Shown here one piece after another: positions 32,872-43,791 of a DNA stretch of 64,000 nucleotides. Below the pieces are notes generated by a model. It ran no database searches. It was not told where the DNA came from and was given only the letters and a program-made list of their open reading frames with translations. Source of the stretch: Neopestalotiopsis rosae (taxonomy: Eukaryota > Ascomycota > Sordariomycetes > Amphisphaeriales > Sporocadaceae); contig JALGAS010000004.1 of the NCBI GenBank assembly GCA_023078685.1, positions 5,642,001 through 5,706,000 on the forward strand, in the 5' to 3' direction. How positions within the stretch are numbered: the stretch's first letter is position 1; each line of letters opens with the position of its first letter. A program made the position numbers and the translations under genes.

Positions 32872-33960
32872 TCACGCAGCTGCTGGTATAGTCCGAATTT
32901 CAAGAATGGAGCTCTCCGGTCTTTTCTGTTCATCGAGCTTGTCCTGCAACGCCTTGTAATATGTCGCCATAGCATTCGCCGTGAACTGCTCGCCCGTCAC
33001 CATGGGATACTTCTTCTTCGGGCCCTGGATAAGGGCATCCTTGCACGGTTGATTGAAAAACGCGATGCTGTACCTCTCGCCCCAGTGATCACCGTCCTCC
33101 TCGGGCGCCTTGACGCGGTGAAACGTGCTCTTGAAGCGGTCGTCGGACCAGCTCATGAGCAGGTCGCCGATATTGCAAATGATGCTGCCGCTTCCCCCCG
33201 GCTGATCGTCAAAAGCGACCTTGGTCCACGACTCGCCCGCCGCCCACTCCGTCACCACCTCTCGCCCGGGGCAGATCTCGAGCCCGGACTGGCCCTCGCG
33301 CTGGAACAGCAGGGTGAGGAAGCCCCAGTCCACGTGCGCGCCCGCCCGGTGGTGGATCTCGCCGTCCTTGGGCGTCTCAAAGTAGTGCAGGAGGCGCAGC
33401 GTGGACTGCGAGTTGGGACGGCGGACGTCGTGCGCCTGGACAAAGTAGTCGTCGGGAAACCCGAGGCCTCGGGCCAGACAGACCATGAGCTGATTCGAGA
33501 CGGCCTGGAGCTGGTGCATGAACCGCAGCGAGGTCTCCTTGAACCCGGCGACGTGGTCGTCGCCGATCCACTTGTCGCTGGTCATGTTTTCGCCAAACTG
33601 CAGCTGATACGACTCCTTTTGGTCCGCCGCGCCGGTCGAGGGCCGGACCTGGGACCTGCATTCGTAGCCGACGTTTTGCGGGCTCCAGGGCACGCTGCGC
33701 TTGGCGGCCTCGGGCAGCTTGAAAAAGGCCTCGGACGTGGCAAACATGGCGTCCACGTCGGCTTGCGGAATGCCGTGGTCGACAATGGCAAAGAAGCCCA
33801 CGTCCTCGGCGGCGGCGCACAGTTGCTGGGTGATTTCATCGATCCGGTCATCGAAATCCGACAGCGAGATCTGGGTCGTGGTAAATAGAGAACGTGGGAA
33901 ATTGAATGAATCATTATTGCATACCTTGGGGATAGAACGGTCCTCGTATTTTGTTGCCAT
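32872..33960 (-). CDS. IPNS-like Fe(II)/2-oxoglutarate oxygenase
   Basis: Exons 33925-33960 and 32872-33870 (minus) give 344 residues. The intron is 54 bases and stop-free; splicing restores the usual SIPKISLSDF start of the DIOX_N domain. The jelly-roll core has His191-x-Asp193 in AHVDWG, distal His263 in STFHRV and the 2-oxoglutarate-binding RYS at residues 278-280. Members of this superfamily hydroxylate, desaturate or cyclise small molecules; thymine 7-hydroxylase belongs to the same fold, which is noteworthy in a nucleobase context but not proven here. A CTCGGCCGAG element sits 176 bases upstream, linking it to the TauD and deaminase genes. Confidence 0.88.
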   Translation of the reverse strand: MATKYEDRSIPKVCNNDSFNFPRSLFTTTQISLSDFDDRIDEITQQLCAAAEDVGFFAIVDHGIPQADVDAMFATSEAFFKLPEAAKRSVPWSPQNVGYECRSQVRPSTGAADQKESYQLQFGENMTSDKWIGDDHVAGFKETSLRFMHQLQAVSNQLMVCLARGLGFPDDYFVQAHDVRRPNSQSTLRLLHYFETPKDGEIHHRAGAHVDWGFLTLLFQREGQSGLEICPGREVVTEWAAGESWTKVAFDDQPGGSGSIICNIGDLLMSWSDDRFKSTFHRVKAPEEDGDHWGERYSIAFFNQPCKDALIQGPKKKYPMVTGEQFTANAMATYYKALQDKLDEQKRPESSILEIRTIPAAA

Positions 33961-34373
33961 CTTGCATATGTAGCCTTGAATAATCACGCAGAACTTGCAA
34001 TTCCAGCTTTGCAGTCTTGGATAACTCGATCGAACATGATCATGTGTACGCATCCTTGACACGAAAAGTCATGGTTGGTTGTTGCAAGTATCTCCCACCA
34101 CTTACATGGCACTTCCCCACCTACGGCCCTCGCCGTCTCGGCCGAGGAATTGGATATGGATATTTGATGATAGACGGATTCAAAAGTGACTTTGTAAGCA
34201 TACCCTTAGAGAGATACGCATTCCTGATTGGCTCACATCAAGGACAAACGTATCATTACATTCCACGCGCCATTGTATGCACCTCTCCATCGAATCTACA
34301 CGATACTACGAAAAAAATCTACACTTGACAAAATGGGTATTGTTGCTTGCTTGATGCCAATGAGGCAACACCA
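33961..34373. promoter_or_regulatory. Promoter of the 2OG oxygenase with palindrome
   Basis: Holds the oxygenase upstream region and the 3' flank of the BBE oxidase gene. The regulatory palindrome is at 34136-34145. Nothing else notable. Confidence 0.5.
34136..34145. promoter_or_regulatory. Palindrome CTCGGCCGAG
   Basis: A 10-base copy of the recurrent element, 176 bases before the 2OG oxygenase start codon. Confidence 0.55.
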
Positions 34374-36225
34374 TTAAAGCTCGTCTCTGGCGGGAACGTC
34401 GTCGTTGTCCTCTACGTGCGAGATCTTGAAGCCGCCTGGCAAAAGGTTCTGGAACACGCCGTCGGGGTCGTACTTTGCTGCCACCTTCTTCATTTTGGCA
34501 ACGTTCTCTGACCCGTAGCTTCCAAGAGGGTTTTGATTGCCGTGTGCGTAGTTGAGAAATCGATATTCGATGTTGGCGTCGAGAGATTTTGCGTAGTCTT
34601 CAACGGCACTGTTCTTGGATTAGCGACCGAGAGTGCACTGTGTGTTGGGTTACACTTACTTGACCCAGTCCTGCACCTTTTGCTCCACAATACTGGCCAA
34701 ACTAGAATCTGTCGTTCCTAGCGTTGCGAGGAGAAGAATAGCATTTTCTTCGACCCTTTCCAGGCCGAGTACGTTCCCGCCTTTAGCTGCTGCGTGTCTG
34801 CCTAGCGAAGCTGGCAAAGGCTGAAGCATCTGTGGAGATATTTAGTATCATTATCACTCAATCCTCCACAGAGTCATGGGGTTCTCTGATTATTTTGCAC
34901 ACTTACACACATGGAAGTGAAACCATCGTCACCTGCGATTGTCTTCATTTCATCCATCAAGATGGTGTGAAGCTCGACAGTCTTTTGCATAATGCGCACG
35001 TCGTTCTTGAAAGTCAATGTGAACCACGCTTTCCTGAAACCAGATCAGTCAGTCTCTAATGATCAATGAATCAACGAAACTGTACTCACTCCAGGCCATC
35101 GGGGTCTACGAGTTCTTCAGTGATGCTAGTCCAGTTGGTAATGCGAGTGGTGGAAGTGATCTGAGGCTGGACTGCCAGGTAGTCCTTAAAAGTCGGGGCC
35201 TCGGCCACACCCTCGTTGTTCTCATACGCGGCCACGAGGAACGTGTCCTTGAAGTCGGGCAGGTAGTACCAGATCAAGATGGAGGAGCTGGCCGGGTCGT
35301 CGTCGATTCCGCTCGTGAAGGATGACATGAGGTCAATCATCTGCGGCCCCACGACCGTCGGGTACATGACGGCGCCGCCCCAGATGGGGGTGGCGGGAAA
35401 GGTCTCGAGATCAAAGCGAGTGACGATGCCAAAGTTTGACGAGCCGCCCTTGAGCGCCCGGAAGAGGTCAGAGTGGTGGTCCTTGTCGGCATAGACAATG
35501 TCGCCATTGGCCAACACGACTTCGTACCTCTGCACGCTGTCGCAGACTAGGCCCTTCTTTGCCGAATAGTACGAGATACCGCCGCCGAGGATAAAGCCGC
35601 CAACGCCGACCGAGGCAGCACGGCCTCCAGCAACGGTGACGCCCTGCCCCTCCAGCGTCCGGTAAACTGGCCCCCATCTGGACCCTGGCTGAATGGACGC
35701 AGTGCTGTTCTCTGCATGATATGTGGTCGTGTTCATATGGCCTACAGGCGCAAGGTTAGCCGGCAATATTTTGTCAAAGGACAATGTTTTGGTGAGCGCT
35801 ACTGAGATCTATTGTGACGCCATCGTCAATGTTGTTGGCACCAGCATTGGGCGTGTGCCCTCCACTGCGAACAGCAAAGATGCATTGCTTGGCAGACAAA
35901 ACTTTAATGATTTCCGAGACATCAGCGGTGCTTTCGGGCTGTATTAGACAATGGGGATGCAAGAAGTTGGCCCTCGAGTAGTATGTCGTTGTGCGGTCCT
36001 CATAGGTTGTCGTGCCTGGGAGATGGAGCTTGGAACCAAAGCCAATCTCTTTCAGCGCGTCGCACTAGAAAATAATGTGAGTTCTTATGCATGAGGAGCC
36101 ACGAGATGCGAGTGTATGTAACAATAACCTACACATTGTGATGTCGTTGCATCTGTGCCGCTTACTGCTGATGCAAACAGGGATGCAGCGGTAAGCGCTA
36201 CGATCCTACTTGAGGTAACCATCAT
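34374..36225 (-). CDS. Secreted BBE-type FAD-linked oxidase
   Basis: Six exons (36133-36225, 35803-36064, 35090-35741, 34907-35033, 34660-34829, 34374-34608, minus) give 512 residues in frame. The N-terminus has a signal peptide (IVALTAASLFASAVSG). The PCMH-type FAD domain carries RSGGHTPNAGANN with the flavin-attaching His at about residue 101, GVGGFILGGGISYYS, and the C-terminal BBE segment NYAHGNQNPLGSYG. The position that holds the second flavin-linking Cys in bicovalent members is Ser here (RAASVGVGG), so the flavin is probably bound through His only. These enzymes oxidise alcohols, sugars or secondary metabolites with O2. Two ATGs open the frame (36225 and 36222); the first was taken. 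Confidence 0.9.
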
Positions 36226-38188
36226 TGCAGTGTATAGGAGCGCGGTATTCGGGTGAATGGAAACAATGTGAAAGTAACATCAACTCAAACAAAAAGACAG
36301 TAGCTGAGTCAATCCTTTCCGTCTTGACCGATTAGCGAAATTGTTTGGTGTCGCATCCGGCGCTGAATGAGAAAGTCGTTACCAAGCAATTTAGCAATGG
36401 GGAAGGGAAACGCCAAGCAGTCGGATTTCCCAGCAACGACGAGAGCCTGGCGACCTGTACTATGTAGCCGTCCACGTTGCCGCTATGCAGGAGAAATGCC
36501 AACGCAAGAGACGCAGAACCGGAGCATAATTCCTTCAAAGTGCCTCGGTATCACACCATGGAGGAACGCACCTGGGCACCCTGGTAGCCGTTGCTGCAGG
36601 CCACGGAACAGAAAAGCGTTGAAAAGACCCAGGCCCGCGGAACGTACCCGGCAGCGGTGGAGCAACTGACTGTGGAAATGATGATCCACACCCATGCCCT
36701 GGATAATCCGTATCCTGTGTGTTCTTGGGTTCTGCATGCATTGCAAATTTTCACTTACTTGCCAGGTATTATTTGGATGGCAAGACTCCGTGGTGAAAAG
36801 ACAGTTTGACCGTGACGCCTTTATACTGCAACCTAGAGATATCCGTCTACCTAGACTAGTGAAGCAAGGGACGGCCAATGAGAAATTAGGGGCCTATTAT
36901 AGTTGAAGACCGGTCTCTCTTAGTTGCACAACAGCAAGCACCAAGCGGGCCGAGCGGGCGGGCCGAGGAGGGCTGATGAGTGGAATGTTTAGGGCGTTCG
37001 AGGCGCTGAGAAAGTTCCATCTCAGTGCGTTTACCTTGCAGTCGGAACCGGGGTGTAAGGGTTTAATGAGTGGCACACAATCGGCCCACTTGCATATAGT
37101 GCGAGATCCTTCGCTTTCCGGCTCGTTGCCACCTCGCAGCCCGGACATGCCAGAATGCGGGCTGCGCAGGTAGCTGGTAATATGCAGTAGTCCAGAGCCC
37201 GTTTCGCAATGTGAGTCAAGCCCAACGAACTCGTGAAGAGTATTACAAGGCTGATTAAGATCGGTTCTGTGGGTGCGACATGCTGATGCCGCTCGATCGA
37301 AGCGAGTCGAATCTGTTCAAGTTGTTGCGACATTCTTTCCCTTGTCTATTTTAAATAGTAAATGATTTTGCGGAATTCATATCCTGCGTGCAATCGAATG
37401 TATATGCAAATCAGACACGAGGATTTCTCTGTAAAGCGCGGTTGACATTTCCGTCAGCTAAATACCCTTGTCAATATGCATTCTTCGTGAGTCTCGCTAT
37501 TGACAGCGTTATTGGCTTCAAGGACGTGGTACGATATGCAGGTCCCAGGGTTCAACAATCCCCCGCACCGGTGACAGGGGATCTTGGCACGGCTGGCTCG
37601 GCTGGAATTGAATAGTGAATGTGAGTTGATGCTCTTTTAAAATGCAAGAGCCATGAAAATCCTGTAATCGTGAGGGGGTTTGCAGCAATCTGCGATGCAT
37701 ACTCTGTTTATTGTCGGTAGTAGTCTATCCTTGACGATCTTGGCCAAGCTTTAGCATTCAATTCGGGAACTCGCGCGGAGACAATGACATTCAATTCAGA
37801 GAAAAACGAGTTGGGTAAATGCTTGCTCCTGGAAATAATGACACTCTCCTGATCCGATCGGTGATATCCAGTATACCGGATCCCCAGGGTTGCAACGAAA
37901 CTTCCAGGGTGCCATTGCATACAGAAACAGTGTCTAGGGACCTACGTACAGCCCGGCTTGCCACCATCACTTGTGTCAAGCCTTATTCTGTTGTAGCTGA
38001 TTCCATTCAAACCTGTCCGTATTTACCAGGTTTGTTCGATACAACCGACAGCCTTAACCTCCACACATAGAGCATTCATGGACTGATGTGAGAAACTTCC
38101 ACCTTTTGACATTGTTACAACAACACCCGAGTCTTCACCTCCATTCACGAATGATCATTCCGCTTGCATTGTGCTGCGTTCCCACAAT
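36226..38188. other. 2-kb divergent promoter region
   Basis: Separates the BBE oxidase (minus) from the rhodopsin-like gene (plus). Frames such as 36483-36878 on the minus strand have no recognisable content. I see no TCGGCCGA copy and no repeat of note. Confidence 0.5.
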
Positions 38189-39746
38189 ATGGCTTTAGTT
38201 GGCGACACATTGGTCGCTCTCCCAGTTCCTGATGGCTACAATGTCGATTTGGCAAATCCTCAGCGTCAGGGTCAATCCGAAACATACAGTGTTGTCGGTG
38301 TAGGAGTCTTTCTCGGATGTTGTTTCATGGCCCAGAGAATATATACGAAGCTGCACATAACGAAAAAGTGGCAGATAGAAGATTGTATGTTTCCTTCGTT
38401 GCTTGGTGCTTCCAGAGGTCTTGCGAATTTCGATGACTGACTATAACGGCAATAGGGTTGCTGATTCCAGCCTGGGTAGGCAGCTTGTAGAGCTTGGCCA
38501 CTCGAATGCGCGGCTAATCGATACCTCAGATTCTCAATGTCGCGACACAATGTGTCACTGTCTGTATGTGCGCAATGGCTACTCCCCTCACTCATGCAGT
38601 TTGCTGACCAGTCAAGATATGTTCTCAAATAGACTCCTAGGGATTCATGGGTGGGAGATGCCACTCACAGATTATTCGACATTTGAGATTGTAAGTCCGA
38701 GATTGCCCAACACCTTTTCTCAGGCTCATTGAAGTATCTAGCTGGTGGTCGTTGCAGTCGCCTTGTTCACCCCCGCGACGGGTTTATCAAAAATATCGAT
38801 TCTCTTATTCTATCATAGAATATCACCACAAACTTGGTTCCAGAGGGTGGTCAAATTCATGATCTTTGTTGTCTCGGGCTACACGATTGGCATCTTCTTC
38901 GCCATGATATTCGCCTGCAATCCCGTTCAGAGAGGGTGGGACGTGACGATTACAACTGGTTCATGCATCAATCGCCCAGCTCTCTATATCGCCACGGCGG
39001 GTCTTGGAATCTTTACCGACATTGTGCTTTTGGCTATCCCGATCCCCGTGATCTTGCGTCTACAAATGCCCAGTACCGAGAAGATCCTCACGTTATTTGT
39101 CTTTGTCGTCGGATCCGCGTAAGACTTTTTGAAACCACACATCTTTGAAAAACACGACTAACATGGCTTTTCCCCCAGGACCCTCGTCACGTCCATTGTT
39201 CGTCTTGTTGTTCTCATCCCAGTCCTGACCAACATTGATCAGACATGGGCCATTTCGTTTCCGTGCATGTGGATGTACGTCCCCGTCAATAAGGTTGCCC
39301 AACCCTTTCCCAGAGATACTGACAAAAGCCACAGATGCGTCGAAACAAGTCTTCTCACCATCTGCGCGGCTCTCCCCACGATCCGAAAGTTCGTGGCCCA
39401 CTTCACCAAGAAACCCACCTCCTCGAGCGCGGCCCAGAGCGATAACTCGTCCAGCAACAAGAAACCAAGCCTGCGCACCTGGGGCGCTGCGGGGACGCGA
39501 CGCAGGTACGACCGCTTCGGCGAGGAGTCCGAATTTGACATGAAGACGCTGGACAAGGGCGAGGAGGACCAGCCCGAGCTGCGGCCCGATGTTCGCCCCC
39601 ACCAGCATGGTGGCATCGAGGTCCGGGTTGGGGCGCACAGCATCAGCTGGGATGCCCGATCAGAGGTAGATGCTGAGAGTCAGCGGGGTATTGTGCAGAC
39701 ACGGACCACAACGATTCAACGCAGCGACGGAGTCAAAGTGGTGTAG
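38189..39746 (+). CDS. Rhodopsin-domain (SAT4/Pth11-type) integral membrane protein
   Basis: Seven exons (38189-38384, 38456-38475, 38530-38567, 38633-38690, 38742-39118, 39179-39274, 39335-39746) give 398 residues; three are under 60 bases, so the model before residue 105 is less certain. The second half is clear: hydrophobic helices including LVVVAVALFTPATGLSKISI, the family motif FYHRISP, NPVQRGWD, and ETSLLTICAALPTIRKF before a long polar C-terminal tail. This is the fungal seven-helix family that includes Pth11-like receptors. A signalling or sensing role is known for a few relatives only. No ligand is apparent. Confidence 0.85.
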
Positions 39747-40223
39747 GCATTGGAATGGGTTTCAATCAAGAACATATACTGCAGAGGTATAGATTCAATA
39801 CTTATGCAGAAGACCGGGCCACTGGAGTACACTGTTGCTCAGGGAATTTTGGACAATAAATGCGATTCTAAGATAAAGCTCGAGCTTCGAGTCGTACACT
39901 AATCAAGACATTCAAACAGACGTTATAGCGCTCATTTTGAAATATTGGATATGTTTTGTGAGTGATGTAGGTGACTCGAGCTAATAACAATACGCAGTGA
40001 AGTACATCAGAAGAAGCATATGCTCCACGGACTGAATCCCTTTCATTCCATTATCCATCTCATCTCTCCCGCCAACCTTCCAAAATGCAACCCAGAAGAT
40101 GACCCGTATTCACAAGACACCTGAAATGTTCTTGCCTTCTGACTAGAGTCCCTTCCAGCAAACATTTAGCAGTCAGTTATATGGCATGGCAATGAGTAAA
40201 GCTCACCTCGATGATAATACATT
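39747..40223. other. Convergent 3' region
   Basis: 3' flanks of the rhodopsin-like gene and the small Cys-rich protein gene. Nothing else seen. Confidence 0.6.
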
Positions 40224-40589
40224 CTAGGCCGAGCAACCCGCATCATTCTGCTTGGCCAGACTGCACCCGACGGCACAGTTATTGTCACTTGTAATGTAGT
40301 CGAAAGTCCAAGTACTGCCGTCGTCGCCGAGGGTGAGGTCGCCGCCGCAGGGCGACTTGGCAATGTCGCCGCTCAGGTTCTTGCAGTAGCCGCTGCCCAC
40401 GACCACGTTGGTGCTGCAGCCGCAGGCGTTGAGAACCACGTAGCAGTTGTCGTTGTCGATGGATTACTTGACCGTGATGAAGTTGCTGCGCTTGTCCAGC
40501 ATGCTGCTGTCTAGGGTGTCGAGCGGGCTGGTCGCGACCGCGGCGGCAGAGGCCAGGGGAAGTAGGACGGCGAAGCGAAGGAGCTGCAT
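40224..40589 (-). pseudogene. Small secreted Cys-rich protein gene with an internal TAA
   Basis: The frame from the ATG at 40589 encodes a signal peptide (LLRFAVLLPLASAAA), a short pro-region with a dibasic LDKR site and then a stop codon, TAA, at 40466-40464. The same frame continues without further stops for 80 codons to TAG at 40224 and contains about nine Cys, so the original protein would have been about 121 residues. The TAA could be a nonsense change, a sequencing error, or part of a 54-base in-frame intron starting at that GTAATC and ending at TGCAG, which would delete two or three Cys. The family is not recognised and no function is claimed. Effector-like small secreted proteins have this general build. 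Confidence 0.6.
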
Positions 40590-41397
40590 TGTGATTTATT
40601 GTTTGGAAGAACAGGAGTAGAGATGAATTGATTGATGTATTTTTTGGTATTTATCTCATGGTTTTGGTTAGATTATCGTTACTTTAAATATATCCAGACA
40701 TCTGGTCCCTCCCCTTGGAAGCTACTACACACAACCAATCCTATACTCATCGCAACGGCCATTATCGAATCCGGACAAGAAATGTCCATTCTCGCATTCG
40801 AGTTTCGCATTCAATTAATCTCGCATACTGCTTTCGCATTCCGTTTATAGCTGCAATTGAATAAAATCCACCTCGACCAATGATCCCTATAGTGGAGTGG
40901 TGCTCGATATTTGGGCCCTCATTTGTGACCACTTTTGGCATCGTGGTGCCACCATTTGTTAGTGGGGGCCATATTCCTAGACTCACTGGCAACTACCGAT
41001 TCCGGGGTTCAGTGATAGAATGGAGCTGGGACGATTCTTATTTTGTCACCGAAGCCGCGCCAAGTGGATCAGTAGGATCAATTCTTTATCGTCACTGCCG
41101 ATCTTCTTTTCTTGGTCCGTTGAGCTATGTTCGTTCTTGGATCCGGCGCTCGCGTACCATGCCGGATTTTGCTTCGGCAATCTGACAGGACAGGATCCTT
41201 GTTTCTGTCACGTTCGATCATTCATATTGTTGGTACTGGTTTCAACAGTCAGATTTTCGCCAAGCGCATACTATAAACAGCTTCAGACTATACTATGTTC
41301 GACGCAGGCTCCAGCTAGTCGGGATGGAACTCAACCTAGGAGACCCCTGCCGCGCCGCAATGGGTTTGGTGTCCAGATATTGGAACTGGAGCTCACA
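40590..41397. other. Intergenic, promoter of small secreted protein and permease 3' flank
   Basis: About 0.8 kb without a supported gene. No motif of note. Confidence 0.55.
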
Positions 41398-43250
41398 CTA
41401 AGCCACAGCAGAACCAATGACCTCTTGGGCTTGAGAATATCTCGGCCCATGTCCTTCTTTTTGTAGCGTATCATCCTTCGCCTCTCTTGTAGAATTTTGG
41501 CTTTCTGTGTCCGCTACGATACCCTCAATCGTGTATGGATAACCGGGGACCACCTTGTCAATCAGCGTCGGACGGTGGGGAAATGTGACATTGAGCACCC
41601 AGTAGAGGAAAATGGACAAGACGAATCCGTAGAGCCAATTGAAACTAAACAGGTTCTGCAGTCCCGTGCTGATGTGCACGCTCTTCGGCGTCACCTTGTG
41701 TGCCAGCGCTGGCAGCAGCGGGACAATGACCAGGAGCGTGGTGACCAGGGCTCTCCAGTTGCCACCCCAGCCGAAACTATAAATGCCGTGGGGATCGTAC
41801 AGCGCGGGCACGTCGTACTTGCGGCGCTTGACCAGCCAGTAGTCCGTCACCAGGATTCCGGCAATGGGCGCCATGAAAATTGCGTACGCCGACATGAAGC
41901 TCAAGAAGGAAGACGCCGAGGCCATGATGATCCACGGGCAGAGCGCCCAGCCGCCGATAAAGGAGGCGAAAATGGTACCCCGACGGACGTTGAACCACTT
42001 GGGCACCAGCGTCGTGATGTCGTTGGCAAAGGAGACGGCGTTGGCACTGATGTTGACGCTGATTTGGGCGAGAAGCCAGATGAGTCCGCAGAAGAAGGCA
42101 GCGGCGCGCCCGCCGGGTGTGCCTTGCCACTCATTCACAATGTCCAGGGGATTCCATAGGGCTGTGCCGTAGATCTGTTGGGATGCACTGGCAGCGACGA
42201 TACCAAGGACGCCAACAATGGTCTTGAAGAACGGAATGATTGGCAGCTGCCACCAGGGATCTCTATTGCTACGGCTGAATCTGGAGAAATCGGGAATGTT
42301 GACTGCAAGGGTACTATAGCCTCCAGTCACCGATGTCTGATATGCTGATTAGTTAAACGTGTCTGAACAAGGCCGCCTCTGATGACCTACAAGACTCGAT
42401 AGCCACAACCAAGCTCTCGTGGAGCCAGACACAGTGGCTGGTGCCGTGAAGAATTCATTCGAGTTGCTGCCGGCTTTGACAGATAACCATATGACCATCG
42501 CGAGAGCCATGGGAAGCGCCAGACACGCCTTGACGTTGAAGAGGTATTGAAGCCGATGTGTCGGGATGAGAAGCAAAGGGAACTGAACCAGCCAATAGAT
42601 AAAGTATGACACCATTCCTTGCGTCGTCACGCCGACAAAGTCGGGCAAGTGGTTTGGTACGTTTTGGTAGCTCGGCCATATCGCGGTGATCATCTGGTTA
42701 GCTCGTCAGCACCTGCATGTAGTGCAGTCTCCCCAGCAGCAACTGTACGTACAGCAGTAACACAATCACCGCCGCCCGCGCTCTGTACACCGAACCAGAA
42801 CAGCGCAAGTATACCACGGCTAATGACGCAGAAATAGCTCAACCAATATCCATAGCTAGCACGAGCCGCGATGGGAAAAGGAATGTGCAGGTCCGCACCG
42901 ATGCAGCCATTCAGGACCGTCGGTATGGCATTGCAAATGCCGGCGACCAAGGTGATGAGCACGGCGTCGGTGGCCGAGAGTCCCGTCGTCACGATCGAGC
43001 TTGCGGCCTCCCAGCCGGAGATGGTAACGAGATCCGACAGCCAGTACGTGACAAACGTCCATTGCGTCCAAGTCAGCTTCTCCGGAGGGACGGGGTCCTG
43101 GTCGGCATTGGTCCACACGTCCGGAGGTGCGATACTGCTGTGCTGTTTTGGGAGTTTCCAGCTGCTCGGTTCCGTGAGACGCAGGTGCAGCTTCTCGCGG
43201 CCGGCGTGCAAGTGGGCCTTGCCGCCTTGCAACACGCCGTGCATGTTCAT
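41398..43250 (-). CDS. NCS1 family nucleobase/allantoin permease (Fur-type), first copy
   Basis: Exons 42753-43250, 42391-42693 and 41398-42336 (minus) give 579 residues. The N-terminal WTNADQDPVPPEKLTW and the TM1 region SDLVTISGWEAASS are typical of the Fur branch of nucleobase-cation symporter-1 transporters, as are the TM3 GADLHIPFPIAARASYG and the NISANAVSFANDIT block of TM8. About 12 membrane helices are present. Fur-type members take up uracil, allantoin, uridine or related heterocycles with H+ across the plasma membrane. The start at 43250 (MNMHG) was chosen as the first ATG before the conserved region. It is divergent from a Zn2Cys6 regulator; GATAAG motifs in the shared promoter support nitrogen control. 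Confidence 0.92.
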
Positions 43251-43791
43251 GTCAGTCAGTGAGAGCGATGGGTTGGGATTATAGGAGTCTCCCGGCTCGG
43301 TCTGGGAGGAAGCTCGTGAGTACACTCAGGCCTTTTTGGTAGACAGCTTTCTCTGTGGAGATCAATTGCCGGCATGGTCAAAGTATATGACCGTGTTGCG
43401 TCGCAAGATACTGCCAATCTCTCGACTCGCATCTGTATCTTCATCCCCCAGAGCTATCGGATCATGTCAGCATGGCTACGATTGGGTATCTTGAGTTATC
43501 ATGCTGGATCCGAAAGGGGACCTAAAGATAGCAGGGGTAACACAAGAATGCAAATCGCTGTATGGTGGTTGGTGGTCGAGCTGGTGGGGGAAGTTGAGAG
43601 CTGGAGATAAGGTGCTATAGCCTATAGTGCTAGCCCCGGGTGGTGTGAGTGTGGTGATAAGGCCCGGCATCTGCACCTGGGACTTGGTACTGACCGTGCG
43701 AACACTGGCCGAGCATCACCAATAATTTGCCTTGCTCGGACTTCGGGTTCAACGCTGACTTTTCGTCCATGAAATCACCAATTCGTACAAG
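43251..43791. promoter_or_regulatory. Divergent permease / regulator promoter with GATA motifs
   Basis: GATAAG occurs at 43606-43611 and 43656-43661 on the plus strand, 44 bases apart, plus TTATCA (TGATAA) at 43496. Closely spaced GATA pairs are the usual arrangement for AreA-type nitrogen activators. Only a partial TGGCCGAG is present, not the full palindrome. Confidence 0.5.

Noticed and set aside
32842..33888. A 348-codon plus-strand frame opposite the 2OG oxygenase
   Set aside because: It is a codon-bias shadow; all iron and 2-oxoglutarate ligands are on the minus strand.
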